Assembly (NCBI GenBank): GCA_029547185.1
Contig: JAKPPU010000087.1
Location: 26,329-90,328 of the forward strand
Source: Deltaproteobacteria bacterium
GTDB lineage: Bacteria > Desulfobacterota > Desulfomonilia > UBA1062
Direction: 5' to 3'
Length of the DNA stretch: 64,000 nucleotides
Shown: positions 8,188 through 16,903 of the stretch, piece after piece
How positions within the stretch are numbered: the first letter of the stretch is position 1
Layout of the letters: each line of letters starts with the position of its first letter
Position numbers and translations under genes: made by a program
Notes under the pieces: model-generated
Databases searched by the model: none
The model's input: only the letters and a program-made list of their open reading frames with translations
What the model was told of the DNA's origin: nothing

Positions 8188-9198
8188 TCACGGATCGAGG
8201 ACGAAATCCGTGTGCAGCATCTGCCATGCGACAATGGCGATGAAGATGAAATAGAGGATGAGGCTCATCGCGGAGAGCCTTTTCTGGAGGGGCGGGAGAG
8301 ATGCCGCAAGGCTCTTCACCCTGCCGAAGGGCGCCAGAAGACCGACGCCGAGCCCGGATACGGCTCCTCCGAAGAGCGCCCCGTAGAGCAGATAGCCGAT
8401 CGAATGATAGTCCCCCTGCAGGATGCAGAAGGGACAGTGATGCGTGGGGAGCTCGTAGAAGTAAAGGCAGAGAAACGAGACGAATGCAGCGGCCGATGCC
8501 ATGAAAAAGGCCGAGCTCGAGGCTGAAAAGAAGACCCCCAGCCGTCTGAAGCCGAGGAGAAAGAGCGTCCCCGAAACCAGGGTGAGGAGGCCCGACCCGT
8601 AGAAGGCACACTTGAGCGGACCGACAGGGAGGTCCGCTACGGCGGACAGCGATCCCTTCGAGGCCGTCTCCCCGCTGCTGAAAAGGCTCCCGCAGCATGA
8701 CGTGATCACGTCGGCCTTCAGGTTGACGAAAAAGGCCCCTTCGAAAAAAACGTCCGCCAGCACCAGCGGTGCAAGAAGGAGGAGGAACAGGTACTTCGCC
8801 CTCGTGAGGGGATAATCGCGGCCGAGGCTGTCGGCATGGTTCATGATGAGCCACAGACCGGCCAGGATGAAGGCCGCTGCCTTTACCGTCAGCGATGGAT
8901 ATCCGTACCGGTTCACGTTCAGGGTCCCTGCGCCGCACATCGCTCCTGCGAAGAGCCCGTGCAGGTCATCGGCCGTGTAGATGAACAGGAAGAACGAGAG
9001 GATCTGAAAGCCGAAGGCATAGGCCACGAGCATGGAGACGAGGTAGGTCTTCTTTTCCAGCCCGATCTGCTTCTCGCTCCCGCTCTGTGGGTCCCAGCTT
9101 GCCGCGATCCGGCATGCAAAGAACGAGGCGGTAAGGATCATCAGGCAGACCAGCGCCGATCCGATCACCAGGGCGATGACGGCAGGATGGAGAATCAT
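8188..9198 (-). CDS. Polytopic membrane protein of the NosL/ABC module (HHCPFC motif)
   Basis: Inner-membrane protein of 336 residues with about eight hydrophobic segments, the first starting near residue 5 and the last near 310. Conserved-looking polar features are AMCGAGTLNVNRYGYP (about 85-100), HADSLGRDYP, a Cys pair in ITSCCGSLF and a loop motif THHCPFCILQGDYH before the seventh segment, which could bind metal or act as a redox site. The family is not one I can name. Its start overlaps the stop of the ABC ATPase by four bases (ATGA), so the two are translationally coupled and it probably works with the FtsX/ATPase pair. It is the last gene of the copper-related run. A link to VKOR-like disulfide chemistry is possible but unsupported. 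Confidence 0.7.
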   Translation of the reverse strand: MILHPAVIALVIGSALVCLMILTASFFACRIAASWDPQSGSEKQIGLEKKTYLVSMLVAYAFGFQILSFFLFIYTADDLHGLFAGAMCGAGTLNVNRYGYPSLTVKAAAFILAGLWLIMNHADSLGRDYPLTRAKYLFLLLLAPLVLADVFFEGAFFVNLKADVITSCCGSLFSSGETASKGSLSAVADLPVGPLKCAFYGSGLLTLVSGTLFLLGFRRLGVFFSASSSAFFMASAAAFVSFLCLYFYELPTHHCPFCILQGDYHSIGYLLYGALFGGAVSGLGVGLLAPFGRVKSLAASLPPLQKRLSAMSLILYFIFIAIVAWQMLHTDFVLDP

Positions 9199-9881
9199 GT
9201 CCCGGCCCCATTGCCCGTGATGCGACCGTCTCTCATCTCGATGATCCGCTCGACGATCCCCGAGGTGAAGACGAGCGGGTCGTGGCTGGCCAGGAGGATC
9301 GTCTTTCCCTCATGAGCAAGCCTCGACATGATATCCATGAAGTCGATCGAGAGCTTGGTATCGAGATGCGCCGTGGGTTCGTCTGCTATCAGGACGGCCG
9401 GATCGTTGATCAGTGCCCTGGCAATGGCCACCCGCTGAGCCTCCCCGCCGGAGAGCCACTCGATCTTGGCATCGATCCGATGGCAGAGGTCGAGGGCCTC
9501 GAATATCCGCTGCGCCCTGTCCTTGAGCATGCGATGCCTGCATCCCGTGGGATACGCAGGGAGCATAACGTTCTCGAGGGCGGTGATGCCCTGGATGAGG
9601 TTCAGCTGCTGGAAGATGAAGCCGAACGTGCCCCTTCTGATCTCGGTGAGGAAACGGTCCGGCAGACTCGATATCTCCTCGTCTCCGATAAATACGCGGC
9701 CTGCCGTCGGCTTGGCCATGCACCCGATGATCGAGAGCAGCGTGGTTTTTCCCGACCCGCTCGGCCCCTTGAAGACAACCACCCTCTCCTGCCCGATCTC
9801 CAGGTTCAGGCCCTTGACGGCCGTGAATTCATCCGGCCTGCCCCGATTGAACGTCTTCGACACACCTTTAAGGCTGATCAT
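9195..9881 (-). CDS. ABC transporter ATP-binding protein (LolD/MacB type)
   Basis: A 228-residue ATPase. It shows Walker A GPSGSGKT, a Q-loop in FIFQQLNLI, the signature SGGEAQRVAIARAL (normally LSGGQ/E), Walker B VLIADEPT and the switch histidine in LLASHDP. This class pairs with FtsX-like permeases, moving lipoproteins, peptides or, as in NosF, an unidentified species needed for copper-centre maturation. The start is ATG at 9881 with a GGAG site; the open frame upstream is longer but not conserved-looking. It lies 23 bases after the FtsX permease gene and overlaps the following membrane-protein gene by four bases, so the three proteins likely form one complex. Confidence 0.88.
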   Translation of the reverse strand: MISLKGVSKTFNRGRPDEFTAVKGLNLEIGQERVVVFKGPSGSGKTTLLSIIGCMAKPTAGRVFIGDEEISSLPDRFLTEIRRGTFGFIFQQLNLIQGITALENVMLPAYPTGCRHRMLKDRAQRIFEALDLCHRIDAKIEWLSGGEAQRVAIARALINDPAVLIADEPTAHLDTKLSIDFMDIMSRLAHEGKTILLASHDPLVFTSGIVERIIEMRDGRITGNGAGT

Positions 9882-9904
9882 GCCGTCTCCATCCTCTGCC
9901 CGGG

Positions 9905-11038
9905 CTAGAGCCGCATCACCGAATCGGGATCGAGCGTGGCAGCGAGCCATGACGGGATGATGGTGGCGACCGTGTAGGGTATGACCGTAAGGAAGAACAG
10001 CGCCGAGATATGGTAGGGATCGATCACGGGCGTGAGGCTGAACTCGGGATAGATCACCGCCCATCCCTTCAGGACCGGCTCGAAGATCGTGGATGAAGCG
10101 AAAAAGACATGGACATATGCCAGGAGGATTCCGGCGAGGAACGAAGAGAGTGAGATGATGACCCCTTCCCACGACCTCAGACTGATGATGTCCACGGTTT
10201 CCCAGCCCACGGCCTTCAGGATCCCGATCTCCCTCCTCTCCTGGATGCTCAGTCCCGTGGCCTTGTCCCAGGAAAAGATGAGAAAGGCCAGAATCGCGCC
10301 CGTGAAAATGACCAGGAGGAGACCGCTCCTCCAGGAGAAAACCGCGTCGTAGGTCCTCAGGATCTCCTCCTTGATGACAGGCCTTGTATCGGGGAGGACC
10401 CGCCGGATCTTGTCGGATACGACGACCCTCTCGCGGGCATTCCTGACGCTCAGGGCCATGTCCGTGTATCGGTCCTCCGGGATGCCGAAGAGGTCGCGGA
10501 AATCCTTTTCCGACATCTCGATGAGGTCGGCGGACACGAACTCGCAGCTGCGCGGGAACAGGGCCCCCACCTCGAAGCTCAGGTACGACCCGTCGTGCCC
10601 CTTGAGCGATATGGTATCACCCCTTCCTGCATGAATCGCCCTCGACACCCCCTGCCCGATGGAAACGACCCCCTGCTTCGGAAGGGGTCTGTCGGTTACG
10701 ACGATCGTATAGTTTGCACCCACTGAAGGGTCGAAGTAGTATGCCCACAGGCGCCCCCGGACAGCTGACACCCCCGTGATCCTGCCGAGCGTGTCTCTAT
10801 ACCCGGAGGGAATCAGATCCTGCCTGCCGGCGAGGGTGCGCTGGACGATGATGTCGGGGCATGCCTCGAGGACGGCCTTTGCCTCTTTCCTGATCGCGCC
10901 GGTGAAAAAGACGACCGATGCCAGAACGAAAACGACGAGGGTATACACCGCCACGAGGGCGATGTTCTTCTTCCATCGCCTCATGAGCGATGACAGGGCA
11001 AAATCGATGATGTACCTCTGCTTCTCAATCCAGGGCAT
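9905..11038 (-). CDS. FtsX-like ABC transporter permease
   Basis: Inner-membrane permease of 377 residues. One transmembrane helix lies near residues 25-47, then a large periplasmic domain (about 50-225), and three helices fall near 235-255, 280-310 and 345-365. The sequence SIQERREIGILKAVGWETVDI is the hallmark cytoplasmic coupling segment of the FtsX/MacB superfamily. The gene start overlaps the end of the upstream small gene by 14 bases and the ATPase gene follows, so this is the permease of that transporter. With NosL-like genes upstream, the set resembles the nos-type maturation exporters; the substrate is unknown. Confidence 0.88.
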   Translation of the reverse strand: MPWIEKQRYIIDFALSSLMRRWKKNIALVAVYTLVVFVLASVVFFTGAIRKEAKAVLEACPDIIVQRTLAGRQDLIPSGYRDTLGRITGVSAVRGRLWAYYFDPSVGANYTIVVTDRPLPKQGVVSIGQGVSRAIHAGRGDTISLKGHDGSYLSFEVGALFPRSCEFVSADLIEMSEKDFRDLFGIPEDRYTDMALSVRNARERVVVSDKIRRVLPDTRPVIKEEILRTYDAVFSWRSGLLLVIFTGAILAFLIFSWDKATGLSIQERREIGILKAVGWETVDIISLRSWEGVIISLSSFLAGILLAYVHVFFASSTIFEPVLKGWAVIYPEFSLTPVIDPYHISALFFLTVIPYTVATIIPSWLAATLDPDSVMRL

Positions 11039-11333
11039 GCCGGTTCAGGTGTGGCGGCAGCGCGACAAGGGCGCCCGAGGGGAAGTGGTCGAAGCACATG
11101 GGGCTGTCCTGAAACGAAGTGTGCCGGTCGGCCACCGCCGGGTTTCTCGTATAGCTCGCCTCGGTGAAGAGGCAGATGTCGGTGAGGCCGAGACTCCTTA
11201 CGAAGGCTCTCTCCTCCCTGATCCTGCCTGATCCGGATTCGGAAGAGATGAAGGCATGAAAGAGAAGGACCGTGCACGCCAGGAGATTCAGCGCCAGGTA
11301 CAGCATGAGCATTTCCGACTTTCTCACCCCCAT
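11025..11333 (-). CDS. Small membrane-anchored protein of the copper cluster
   Basis: A 102-residue protein with one N-terminal hydrophobic helix (MLMLYLALNLLACTVLLFHAFI) followed by a soluble, presumably periplasmic part with single Cys, several His residues (ADRHTSF, CFDHFPSG, PPHLNRH) that could contact metal. I do not recognise the family. The start ATG at 11333 lies one base after the stop of the NosL gene (TGAAATG) with AGGGGG about eleven bases upstream, and the end overlaps the permease start by 14 bases. This tight packing argues for a genuine gene working with the permease. Confidence 0.6.
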   Translation of the reverse strand: MGVRKSEMLMLYLALNLLACTVLLFHAFISSESGSGRIREERAFVRSLGLTDICLFTEASYTRNPAVADRHTSFQDSPMCFDHFPSGALVALPPHLNRHALD

Positions 11334-11334
11334 T

Positions 11335-11820
11335 TCAATCGATCCCCCTGACGATGCCTGGTGTAACCTCTTCATACCGGAGGATCGCCCTTCCCTTGTG
11401 GTCCGACATGAACTCCTCGGCCTCGGATTTCTTCTCGAACGGGATGAGCTCCTTTCCCATAGGGCCGTAGACATCGCTTCCGATGACATAGAAAGCCTTC
11501 CCGGCATCTATAGGCGTGAGCCGGTAGTATTCGGTTACGGAAACGAGGGAGATGTCCGACAATCTCCTGCTCGGATCGTATTTCCTGAGCGCAAGGAGAT
11601 ACTTGAACATGTCCTTTGCGCCGTCGAAGTAACGGGTGTTCCCGTCACTGAAAACGATCCGGGCTATGAAATCGGGATACTTGTAGACGAACATGCCGCA
11701 GACCGGGCACTTGTCGGTCCGCGAGGGCTTGGCCGGACCCGGAGTCCCGGCAATCACGAGAGAAGCCGCCAGGCATATCATTGACGCGACCGTGAAAACG
11801 ATCAAGGTCTGAAGGCTCAT
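11335..11820 (-). CDS. NosL family protein
   Basis: A 161-residue exported protein. The N-terminus is a signal peptide or anchor (LIVFTVASMICLAASLVIAG), and the mature part opens with the NosL signature CPVCGMFV (Cys38, Cys41, Met43), then IARIVFSDGNTRYFDGAKDMFKYLL, AFYVIGSDVYGPMGKELIPF and a terminal EEV. NosL proteins bind Cu(I) and deliver it to the nitrous oxide reductase, but many homologues occur outside nos operons. The lipobox cysteine used by classical NosL is not obvious. ATG 11820 with GCAGGGGG upstream is preferred over an in-frame GTG at 11847. It follows a second, divergent NosL-like gene. Confidence 0.82.
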   Translation of the reverse strand: MSLQTLIVFTVASMICLAASLVIAGTPGPAKPSRTDKCPVCGMFVYKYPDFIARIVFSDGNTRYFDGAKDMFKYLLALRKYDPSRRLSDISLVSVTEYYRLTPIDAGKAFYVIGSDVYGPMGKELIPFEKKSEAEEFMSDHKGRAILRYEEVTPGIVRGID

Positions 11821-11837
11821 CCTCAGGCCCCCTGCCG

Positions 11838-12380
11838 TTATTCGCACTTGTGCCCCTGCTGCTCCATGATCGCCTTCACCTTCATCATCTTCATCTTGCG
11901 CCTCTCCCGGATCATGTTCGTGTCCGCGTACATGTCTTCGTAAGAGCCCTTGATAGCCTCGTCATAGCTTGAGATGCCGCCGCCGTTTGCCTTCACGAAC
12001 GCATCCGCATCCTCCCTGCTCTCGAAGGCCCACTTGGCCCTCTTCGTCATGACTCCCGGCTTGTCTCCGCCGACGACCCAGAAGGCCTTCGATGCGTCGA
12101 TGAGCTTCCTGGTGTTATAGTCTCCCACCTCGATGGATGTGGGCGTCTTGTCGATATTCAGCGCCAGCTCTACGGCTGCGCAGTGAATGCTGCACGTCCC
12201 CACCACGGTTCCGTCGTCATAGGTCACGAGAGTCCTGCTGTGGCTGAATTTCGTGCGGTCCATGCCGCAGTATTTGCAGGACTTGTATGCAGCCGTGTCA
12301 TCGAGGGCAAAAACGACACCGGCAGCGCAGAGGAAACCCAGGCAAGCCGGCAGAATAAAAACCTTCTTGAGCTTCATCAT
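11838..12380 (-). CDS. NosL-like periplasmic copper protein with extra Cys pair
   Basis: A 180-residue secreted protein: signal peptide to about residue 25, then SCKYCGMDRTKFSHSRTLVTYDDGT (Cys35, Cys38, Met40) and a second cysteine pair in GTCSIHCAA, followed by KAFWVVGGDKPGVMTKRAKWAFES. The order matches NosL proteins, in which CxxCGM binds Cu(I). Its C-terminal tail is rich in Lys and Met (RERRKMKMMKVKAIM). It is only distantly related to the neighbouring NosL. The start has an excellent AAGGAGGATAT site; ATGATG gives two adjacent starts. It follows cusA by 37 bases and probably shares its transcript. Confidence 0.8.
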   Translation of the reverse strand: MMKLKKVFILPACLGFLCAAGVVFALDDTAAYKSCKYCGMDRTKFSHSRTLVTYDDGTVVGTCSIHCAAVELALNIDKTPTSIEVGDYNTRKLIDASKAFWVVGGDKPGVMTKRAKWAFESREDADAFVKANGGGISSYDEAIKGSYEDMYADTNMIRERRKMKMMKVKAIMEQQGHKCE

Positions 12381-12417
12381 ATATCCTCCTTTTCCCCTTG
12401 GGGTTCATGATCGCACT

Positions 12418-15400
12418 TTACGCCGGAGAGATTCCGCTCTCCCCGGCGCCCATCGTGCCTTCTTCCTTCCTCATCTGCTTCCTTGCCCACAGCATGAATA
12501 CGGCCGGATAAACGGCCAGCTCGAGGATCGTCGAGGTGACCACACCCCCGATCATGGGTGCGGAAATGCGCTTCATGACCTCGGAGCCCATGCCGCTGCT
12601 GAACATGATGGGGATGAGGCCGGCGAGAATGGTCGTGACCGTCATGACCTTCGGCCTCAGCCGCTTGACCGCGCCGTGCATGACCGCTTCACGCAGGTCC
12701 TGCTCGGTTCTCATACCCCCCTGCTCGAGCCGCTGCCTGTAGGCCAGATCAAGGTAGAGAAGCATGATGACGCCCGTCTCGGCATCGAGCCCGGCCAGGG
12801 CGATGATCCCCACCCACACGGCCGTGCTCATGTTGTAGTTCAGGAGATACAGGAGCCAGAAGGAGCCGATGAGCGAGAACGGCACCGCAAGGAGGACGAT
12901 GGCCGTCTTCGTGAGCGACCGGGTGTTGAGGTAGAGGATGAAGAGGATGATGAGGAGGGTGAAGGGGATGACGGTCTTCAACTGCTCTCTGGTCTTCGCC
13001 ATGTACTGGTAGTCGCCCCCCCATTCGAGACGGTACCCGGAGGGGATCTTTATGCCCGCGATCTTTTTCTCGGCTTCTTTTATGTAGGAGCCCGTGTCTT
13101 TGCCCGTGGCATGGATATACACATAGGCGCTGAGCATCCCCTGTTCGCTCTTGATGAGCGACGGACCTTCCGAGACACGGATGTCCGCGAGCTCGTAGAG
13201 CGGGACCTGGGCGATGGCGCCGTCGCCCGGCCCCGAGCCGAAGGAGGCCGGTCCGCTGAGCACGACAGGCACGAGCACCCGTCCGATCGAGTCGACTTCT
13301 CCACGGAGGTCCCGCTCGTAGCGGACATTGACGGGGTAGCGCGCCCTCCCCTCGACGGTCGTGGTCAGGTTCACGCCTCCGATGGATGCCTGGATGGCCG
13401 CATTGACATCGTCGACGGAGAGGTTGTATCTCGCCGCCTCGTCTCTCTTCACGGCTATGTCGAGGTAGTAGCCCGTGGTGACCTTTTCGGCATACACCGT
13501 GACCGTGCCCGGCACCTGCCGGATCGCCTTCTCGAGATCGGTCCCGATCTTCTCGATGACGCCGAGCTCCGGACCCAGGATCTTGATTCCCAGAGGCGTC
13601 CTGATGCCCGTGGAAAGCATGTCGATCCGCGCCTTGATGGGCATGGTGAACGAGTTGGCAACGCCCGGGATCTGGAGCTTTCCGTTCATCTCCTCGACGA
13701 GCTTCTGGACCGTCATGCCGGGCCGCCACTGGGACTCGGGCTTCAGATTTATCACCGTCTCGAACATCTCCAGGGGCGCAGGGTCCGTGGCCGTTTCAGC
13801 GCGGCCCGCCTTGCCGAAGACCTGCGACACCTCGGGAATCGAGGCGAGGATGCTGTCCTGCATCCTGAGCAGGCTCGAAATCTCGGATATGGAGACGCCC
13901 GGCACCGTGACCGGCATGTAGAAGAGGGAGCCCTCGAAGAGCGGCGGCATGAACTCCGACCCAAGCTTCACGATGGGGTAGACAGTGGCGGCCATGAGGA
14001 GGCCGGCTAACATGAAGACACGGCCCGGCCGCCTGAGACTGAAGCGCACGACGGGATCATAGATGCGCTGGAGCAGCCTGTTGAGAGGATTCCCCTGCTC
14101 GGGCCTCGCTCTGCCGCGGATGAGGAGCGTCATGAGGGCGGGCGTGAAGGTGACGGCGAGGAATGAGGCAGAGAGCATGGCGAAGGTCTTGGCAAAGGCC
14201 AGGGGCCTGAAGAGACGGCCGCCCTGTGCTTCGAGGGCGAAGACCGGGAGAAAGGCAACGGTAATGACCAGAAGCGCGAAGAAGAGCGACGGCCCCACCT
14301 CGCGGGCAGCCCCGGCAAGCACGTCGGTGCGGCTTCCCGGCCGCCCTCTCGCCTCCCAGTCCTCGAGCTTCTTGTGGGCGTTTTCCACCATGATGATCGA
14401 GGCGTCCACCATGACGCCGATCGTGATGGCGATGCCCGAGAGGCTCATGATGTTCGAGGATATCCCCAGGTGGTAGAGGAACAGGAACGAGGCGATGATC
14501 GCCCCCGGCAGGGTGAGGAGGATCACGAGGGCGCTCGGCATGTGAAAGAGAAAAACGATGCAGACGAGGCTTACGGCGAAGACGAGCTTGACGATCTCGT
14601 CACGGAGCGTGGCGATCGAGCTCAGGATCAGGTCCGACCGGTCATAGGTCGTGACGATCTCCACGCCCTGAGGCAGGCTCGGGGCAATGTCCTTCCTGAT
14701 CCGCTCCTTCACCCGCTCGATGACGTCGAGGACGTTCTCGCCGAACCGGACCACCACGATCCCTCCCACGACCTCGCCCTTGCCGTCGAGGTCGGCCAGC
14801 CCCCGGCGTATTTCCGGCCCGACCTGCACCCTGGTCACGTCCCTGAGATACAGGGGCGCGCCCCTTCCGTCCGTGCCGAGGGGGATGACCTCGAGGTCCC
14901 GTGCGTCATGGATATAGCCCATGCCCCTCACGATGTACTCGGCGCCCGAGAGCTCGATGACTCGGCCCTCGATGTCACCGTTGCTCCTGCTGATCGCATC
15001 GAAAACCCTCGTGATGGGTATGCCGTAGGCGAGGAGGCGGTTGGGGTCGACGTTCACCTGGTACTGCTTGACGAAGCCGCCGATGGAGGCCACCTGGGCT
15101 ATGCCCGGGACGCTCTCCAGGGCGAGCTTCACATTGTAGTCCTGGAGCGAGCGCAGCTCGGAGAGGTCGTGCTCACCCCTCCTGTCAACGAGGGCATAGG
15201 AGAAGCCCCAGCCGACGCTCGATGCGTCCGGGCCGAGCAGGGGGTTCACACCCGCAGGGATCTTCCCCCTGATAGCCTGCAGGTATTCGAGGACCCGGCT
15301 CCTGGCCCAGTAGATGTCGGTACCGTCCTTGAAGATGACGTAGATGAACGAGCTCCCCAGGAAGGAGTATCCCCTCACGGCCTTGACCTTGGGCATGGCC

Positions 15401-15624
15401 AGGAGCGTTGAGGAGACCGGATAGGTAATCTGGTCCTCCACGAGGTTGGGGCTCCGGCCTGTCCACTCGGTGTACACGATGACCTGCGTGTCGCTCAGGT
15501 CGGGCAGGGCATCGAGGGGGATCCTTTTTATGGCATGGATCCCCCAGGCGACCACGAGCGAAACGAACAGGAGGACGGCGACCCGGTTCCTCGCGCTGAA
15601 GTCGATGATGCGGCCAACCATCAA
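12418..15624 (-). CDS. cusA: CusA/CzcA family heavy-metal RND efflux pump
   Basis: Inner-membrane proton-driven pump of 1068 residues, the usual length for heavy-metal RND proteins. Helix 1 lies at 14-34; the diagnostic early block contains DLSDTQVIVYTEWTGRSPNLVEDQITYPV, and the porter region has the YSFLGSSFIYVIF and SVGWGFSYALVD motifs. A large second periplasmic loop runs from about 560 to 870, and MVDASIIMVENAHKKLEDWE and AGLDAETGVIMLLYLD mark the transmembrane relays. DQITYPV and DAETGV are typical of CusA and SilA (Cu/Ag) rather than CzcA (Zn/Co). It overlaps the cusB stop by four bases. Metal specificity is inferred from context (multicopper oxidase, NosL). Confidence 0.92.
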   Translation of the reverse strand: MMVGRIIDFSARNRVAVLLFVSLVVAWGIHAIKRIPLDALPDLSDTQVIVYTEWTGRSPNLVEDQITYPVSSTLLAMPKVKAVRGYSFLGSSFIYVIFKDGTDIYWARSRVLEYLQAIRGKIPAGVNPLLGPDASSVGWGFSYALVDRRGEHDLSELRSLQDYNVKLALESVPGIAQVASIGGFVKQYQVNVDPNRLLAYGIPITRVFDAISRSNGDIEGRVIELSGAEYIVRGMGYIHDARDLEVIPLGTDGRGAPLYLRDVTRVQVGPEIRRGLADLDGKGEVVGGIVVVRFGENVLDVIERVKERIRKDIAPSLPQGVEIVTTYDRSDLILSSIATLRDEIVKLVFAVSLVCIVFLFHMPSALVILLTLPGAIIASFLFLYHLGISSNIMSLSGIAITIGVMVDASIIMVENAHKKLEDWEARGRPGSRTDVLAGAAREVGPSLFFALLVITVAFLPVFALEAQGGRLFRPLAFAKTFAMLSASFLAVTFTPALMTLLIRGRARPEQGNPLNRLLQRIYDPVVRFSLRRPGRVFMLAGLLMAATVYPIVKLGSEFMPPLFEGSLFYMPVTVPGVSISEISSLLRMQDSILASIPEVSQVFGKAGRAETATDPAPLEMFETVINLKPESQWRPGMTVQKLVEEMNGKLQIPGVANSFTMPIKARIDMLSTGIRTPLGIKILGPELGVIEKIGTDLEKAIRQVPGTVTVYAEKVTTGYYLDIAVKRDEAARYNLSVDDVNAAIQASIGGVNLTTTVEGRARYPVNVRYERDLRGEVDSIGRVLVPVVLSGPASFGSGPGDGAIAQVPLYELADIRVSEGPSLIKSEQGMLSAYVYIHATGKDTGSYIKEAEKKIAGIKIPSGYRLEWGGDYQYMAKTREQLKTVIPFTLLIILFILYLNTRSLTKTAIVLLAVPFSLIGSFWLLYLLNYNMSTAVWVGIIALAGLDAETGVIMLLYLDLAYRQRLEQGGMRTEQDLREAVMHGAVKRLRPKVMTVTTILAGLIPIMFSSGMGSEVMKRISAPMIGGVVTSTILELAVYPAVFMLWARKQMRKEEGTMGAGESGISPA

Positions 15625-16853
15625 TCACCGCACCCTTTCAGCTTGGCCTCGGAATCGACGAGGAAGACAGGCCTGGCAACGATGCGTTCGCCCGGCTTCA
15701 GGCCGTCCACGACCTCGACGAACGTGTCCGCACGGGCGCCGAGCTTGACGCGGCGCGCCTGGAAGAAGTTGTCTCCGGCGTCGACGTAGACGACCTTCCT
15801 CAAGCCCGTGTCGAACACGGCGTCCCTCGGCACGGCAAGCCTCTCGCCGAGGTCGAGCCGCATCAGGACGTCCGCGAACATCTGGGGCTTGAGGATCCCG
15901 TCGGGGTTGGGGATCACGAACCTGACCTTTACCGTCCGGGTGTTTCCGGACAGGGACGGATAGACGAAATCGACCTTCACATCGAAAGCCTTGTCCGGGT
16001 AGTTGCTGAGGCTGACCGTGGCCGGCTGACCCTCTCTCATGTACCGGAGCTCATACTCGTACACGTCTGCCAGGACCCAGACCATAGAGAGGTCTACGAT
16101 GTCGAAGAGCTTGTCGCCGGGATTGACGCGAGTCCCGCGGAATGTGGGCTTTTCGAAAACGTAGCCGCTCACCGGGCTTCTGATCGTGATCGTCCTGAAG
16201 GCGTCCTTGCTCTTCTCGAGCCTTGCGATGTCCTTTTCCGTAAAGCCCCAGAGCCTGAGCTTCTGCTTCGCAACCTCGACGAGGAGCTCCGGGTCGTAGG
16301 TTACGAACCTGCCGGTGGTTCCGTACCGGTCTCCCCACTCGAACTCGATCGTGCGCTGGAACCGGGGCACCTGGTTCTTCCACTTCATGAGATTGAGATA
16401 CTCGAGCTGGGTCGAGGTGGCCTCCGGGCTGTAGATCTCGGCCAGGGGCTCGCCTTTCCTGACGTACTTGCCCGAGTAGTCGGCATGGAGCCGCTCCACC
16501 CATCCCTCGTACTTGATGTTGACCGTGGTGAGCTTTCTCTCGTCATACTCTATCCTGCCCACTGTACGGATGGTCTTGATCATGGGACGCTTCATAACTG
16601 CCACGGTTTTCAAACCGATGAGCTTCTGCCTGTCGGGAAAGATCTCGAAGAGGGGTGCTTCCTGTTGAGAAGGCAGCTTGCCCCCCGATGCACCGGCCTC
16701 GCCCGTATCCGGTGAGGGCGGGGCAATTGTTTCATATGCCCCGGGATCGGTCGCGTTCCGGGAAAGGAACCCTCTTCCCTCCCCGATCAGGAAAAAAAAT
16801 GCCGCAAGCACTGCAGCAGCGAGGATGCATCCTGCAGCAATACCCTTTTTCAC
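15621..16853 (-). CDS. cusB: CusB family efflux periplasmic adaptor
   Basis: Membrane-fusion protein of 410 residues linking CusA to an outer-membrane channel. The N-terminal anchor is VKKGIAAGCILAAAVLAAFFFLIG. The mature part has LFEIFPDRQKLIGLKTVAV, RTVGRIEYDERKLTTVNIKYEGWVERL (the lipoyl-like half), a helical hairpin (about 170-225), then IRSPVSGYVFEKPTFRGTRV, followed by VWVLADVYEYELRYMREGQP and a C-terminal barrel-sandwich ending with LVDSEAKL. The start is GTG 16853, chosen because AGGGAGGG lies eight bases before it; the ATG at 16874 has no ribosome site. It overlaps cusA by four bases. An outer-membrane factor (cusC) is not nearby. Confidence 0.9.
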   Translation of the reverse strand: MKKGIAAGCILAAAVLAAFFFLIGEGRGFLSRNATDPGAYETIAPPSPDTGEAGASGGKLPSQQEAPLFEIFPDRQKLIGLKTVAVMKRPMIKTIRTVGRIEYDERKLTTVNIKYEGWVERLHADYSGKYVRKGEPLAEIYSPEATSTQLEYLNLMKWKNQVPRFQRTIEFEWGDRYGTTGRFVTYDPELLVEVAKQKLRLWGFTEKDIARLEKSKDAFRTITIRSPVSGYVFEKPTFRGTRVNPGDKLFDIVDLSMVWVLADVYEYELRYMREGQPATVSLSNYPDKAFDVKVDFVYPSLSGNTRTVKVRFVIPNPDGILKPQMFADVLMRLDLGERLAVPRDAVFDTGLRKVVYVDAGDNFFQARRVKLGARADTFVEVVDGLKPGERIVARPVFLVDSEAKLKGCGD

Positions 16854-16903
16854 AGATCGCCCTCCCTTCGTCATGATAAAAACAGCCGGTAAAATCCCCT
16901 GAT

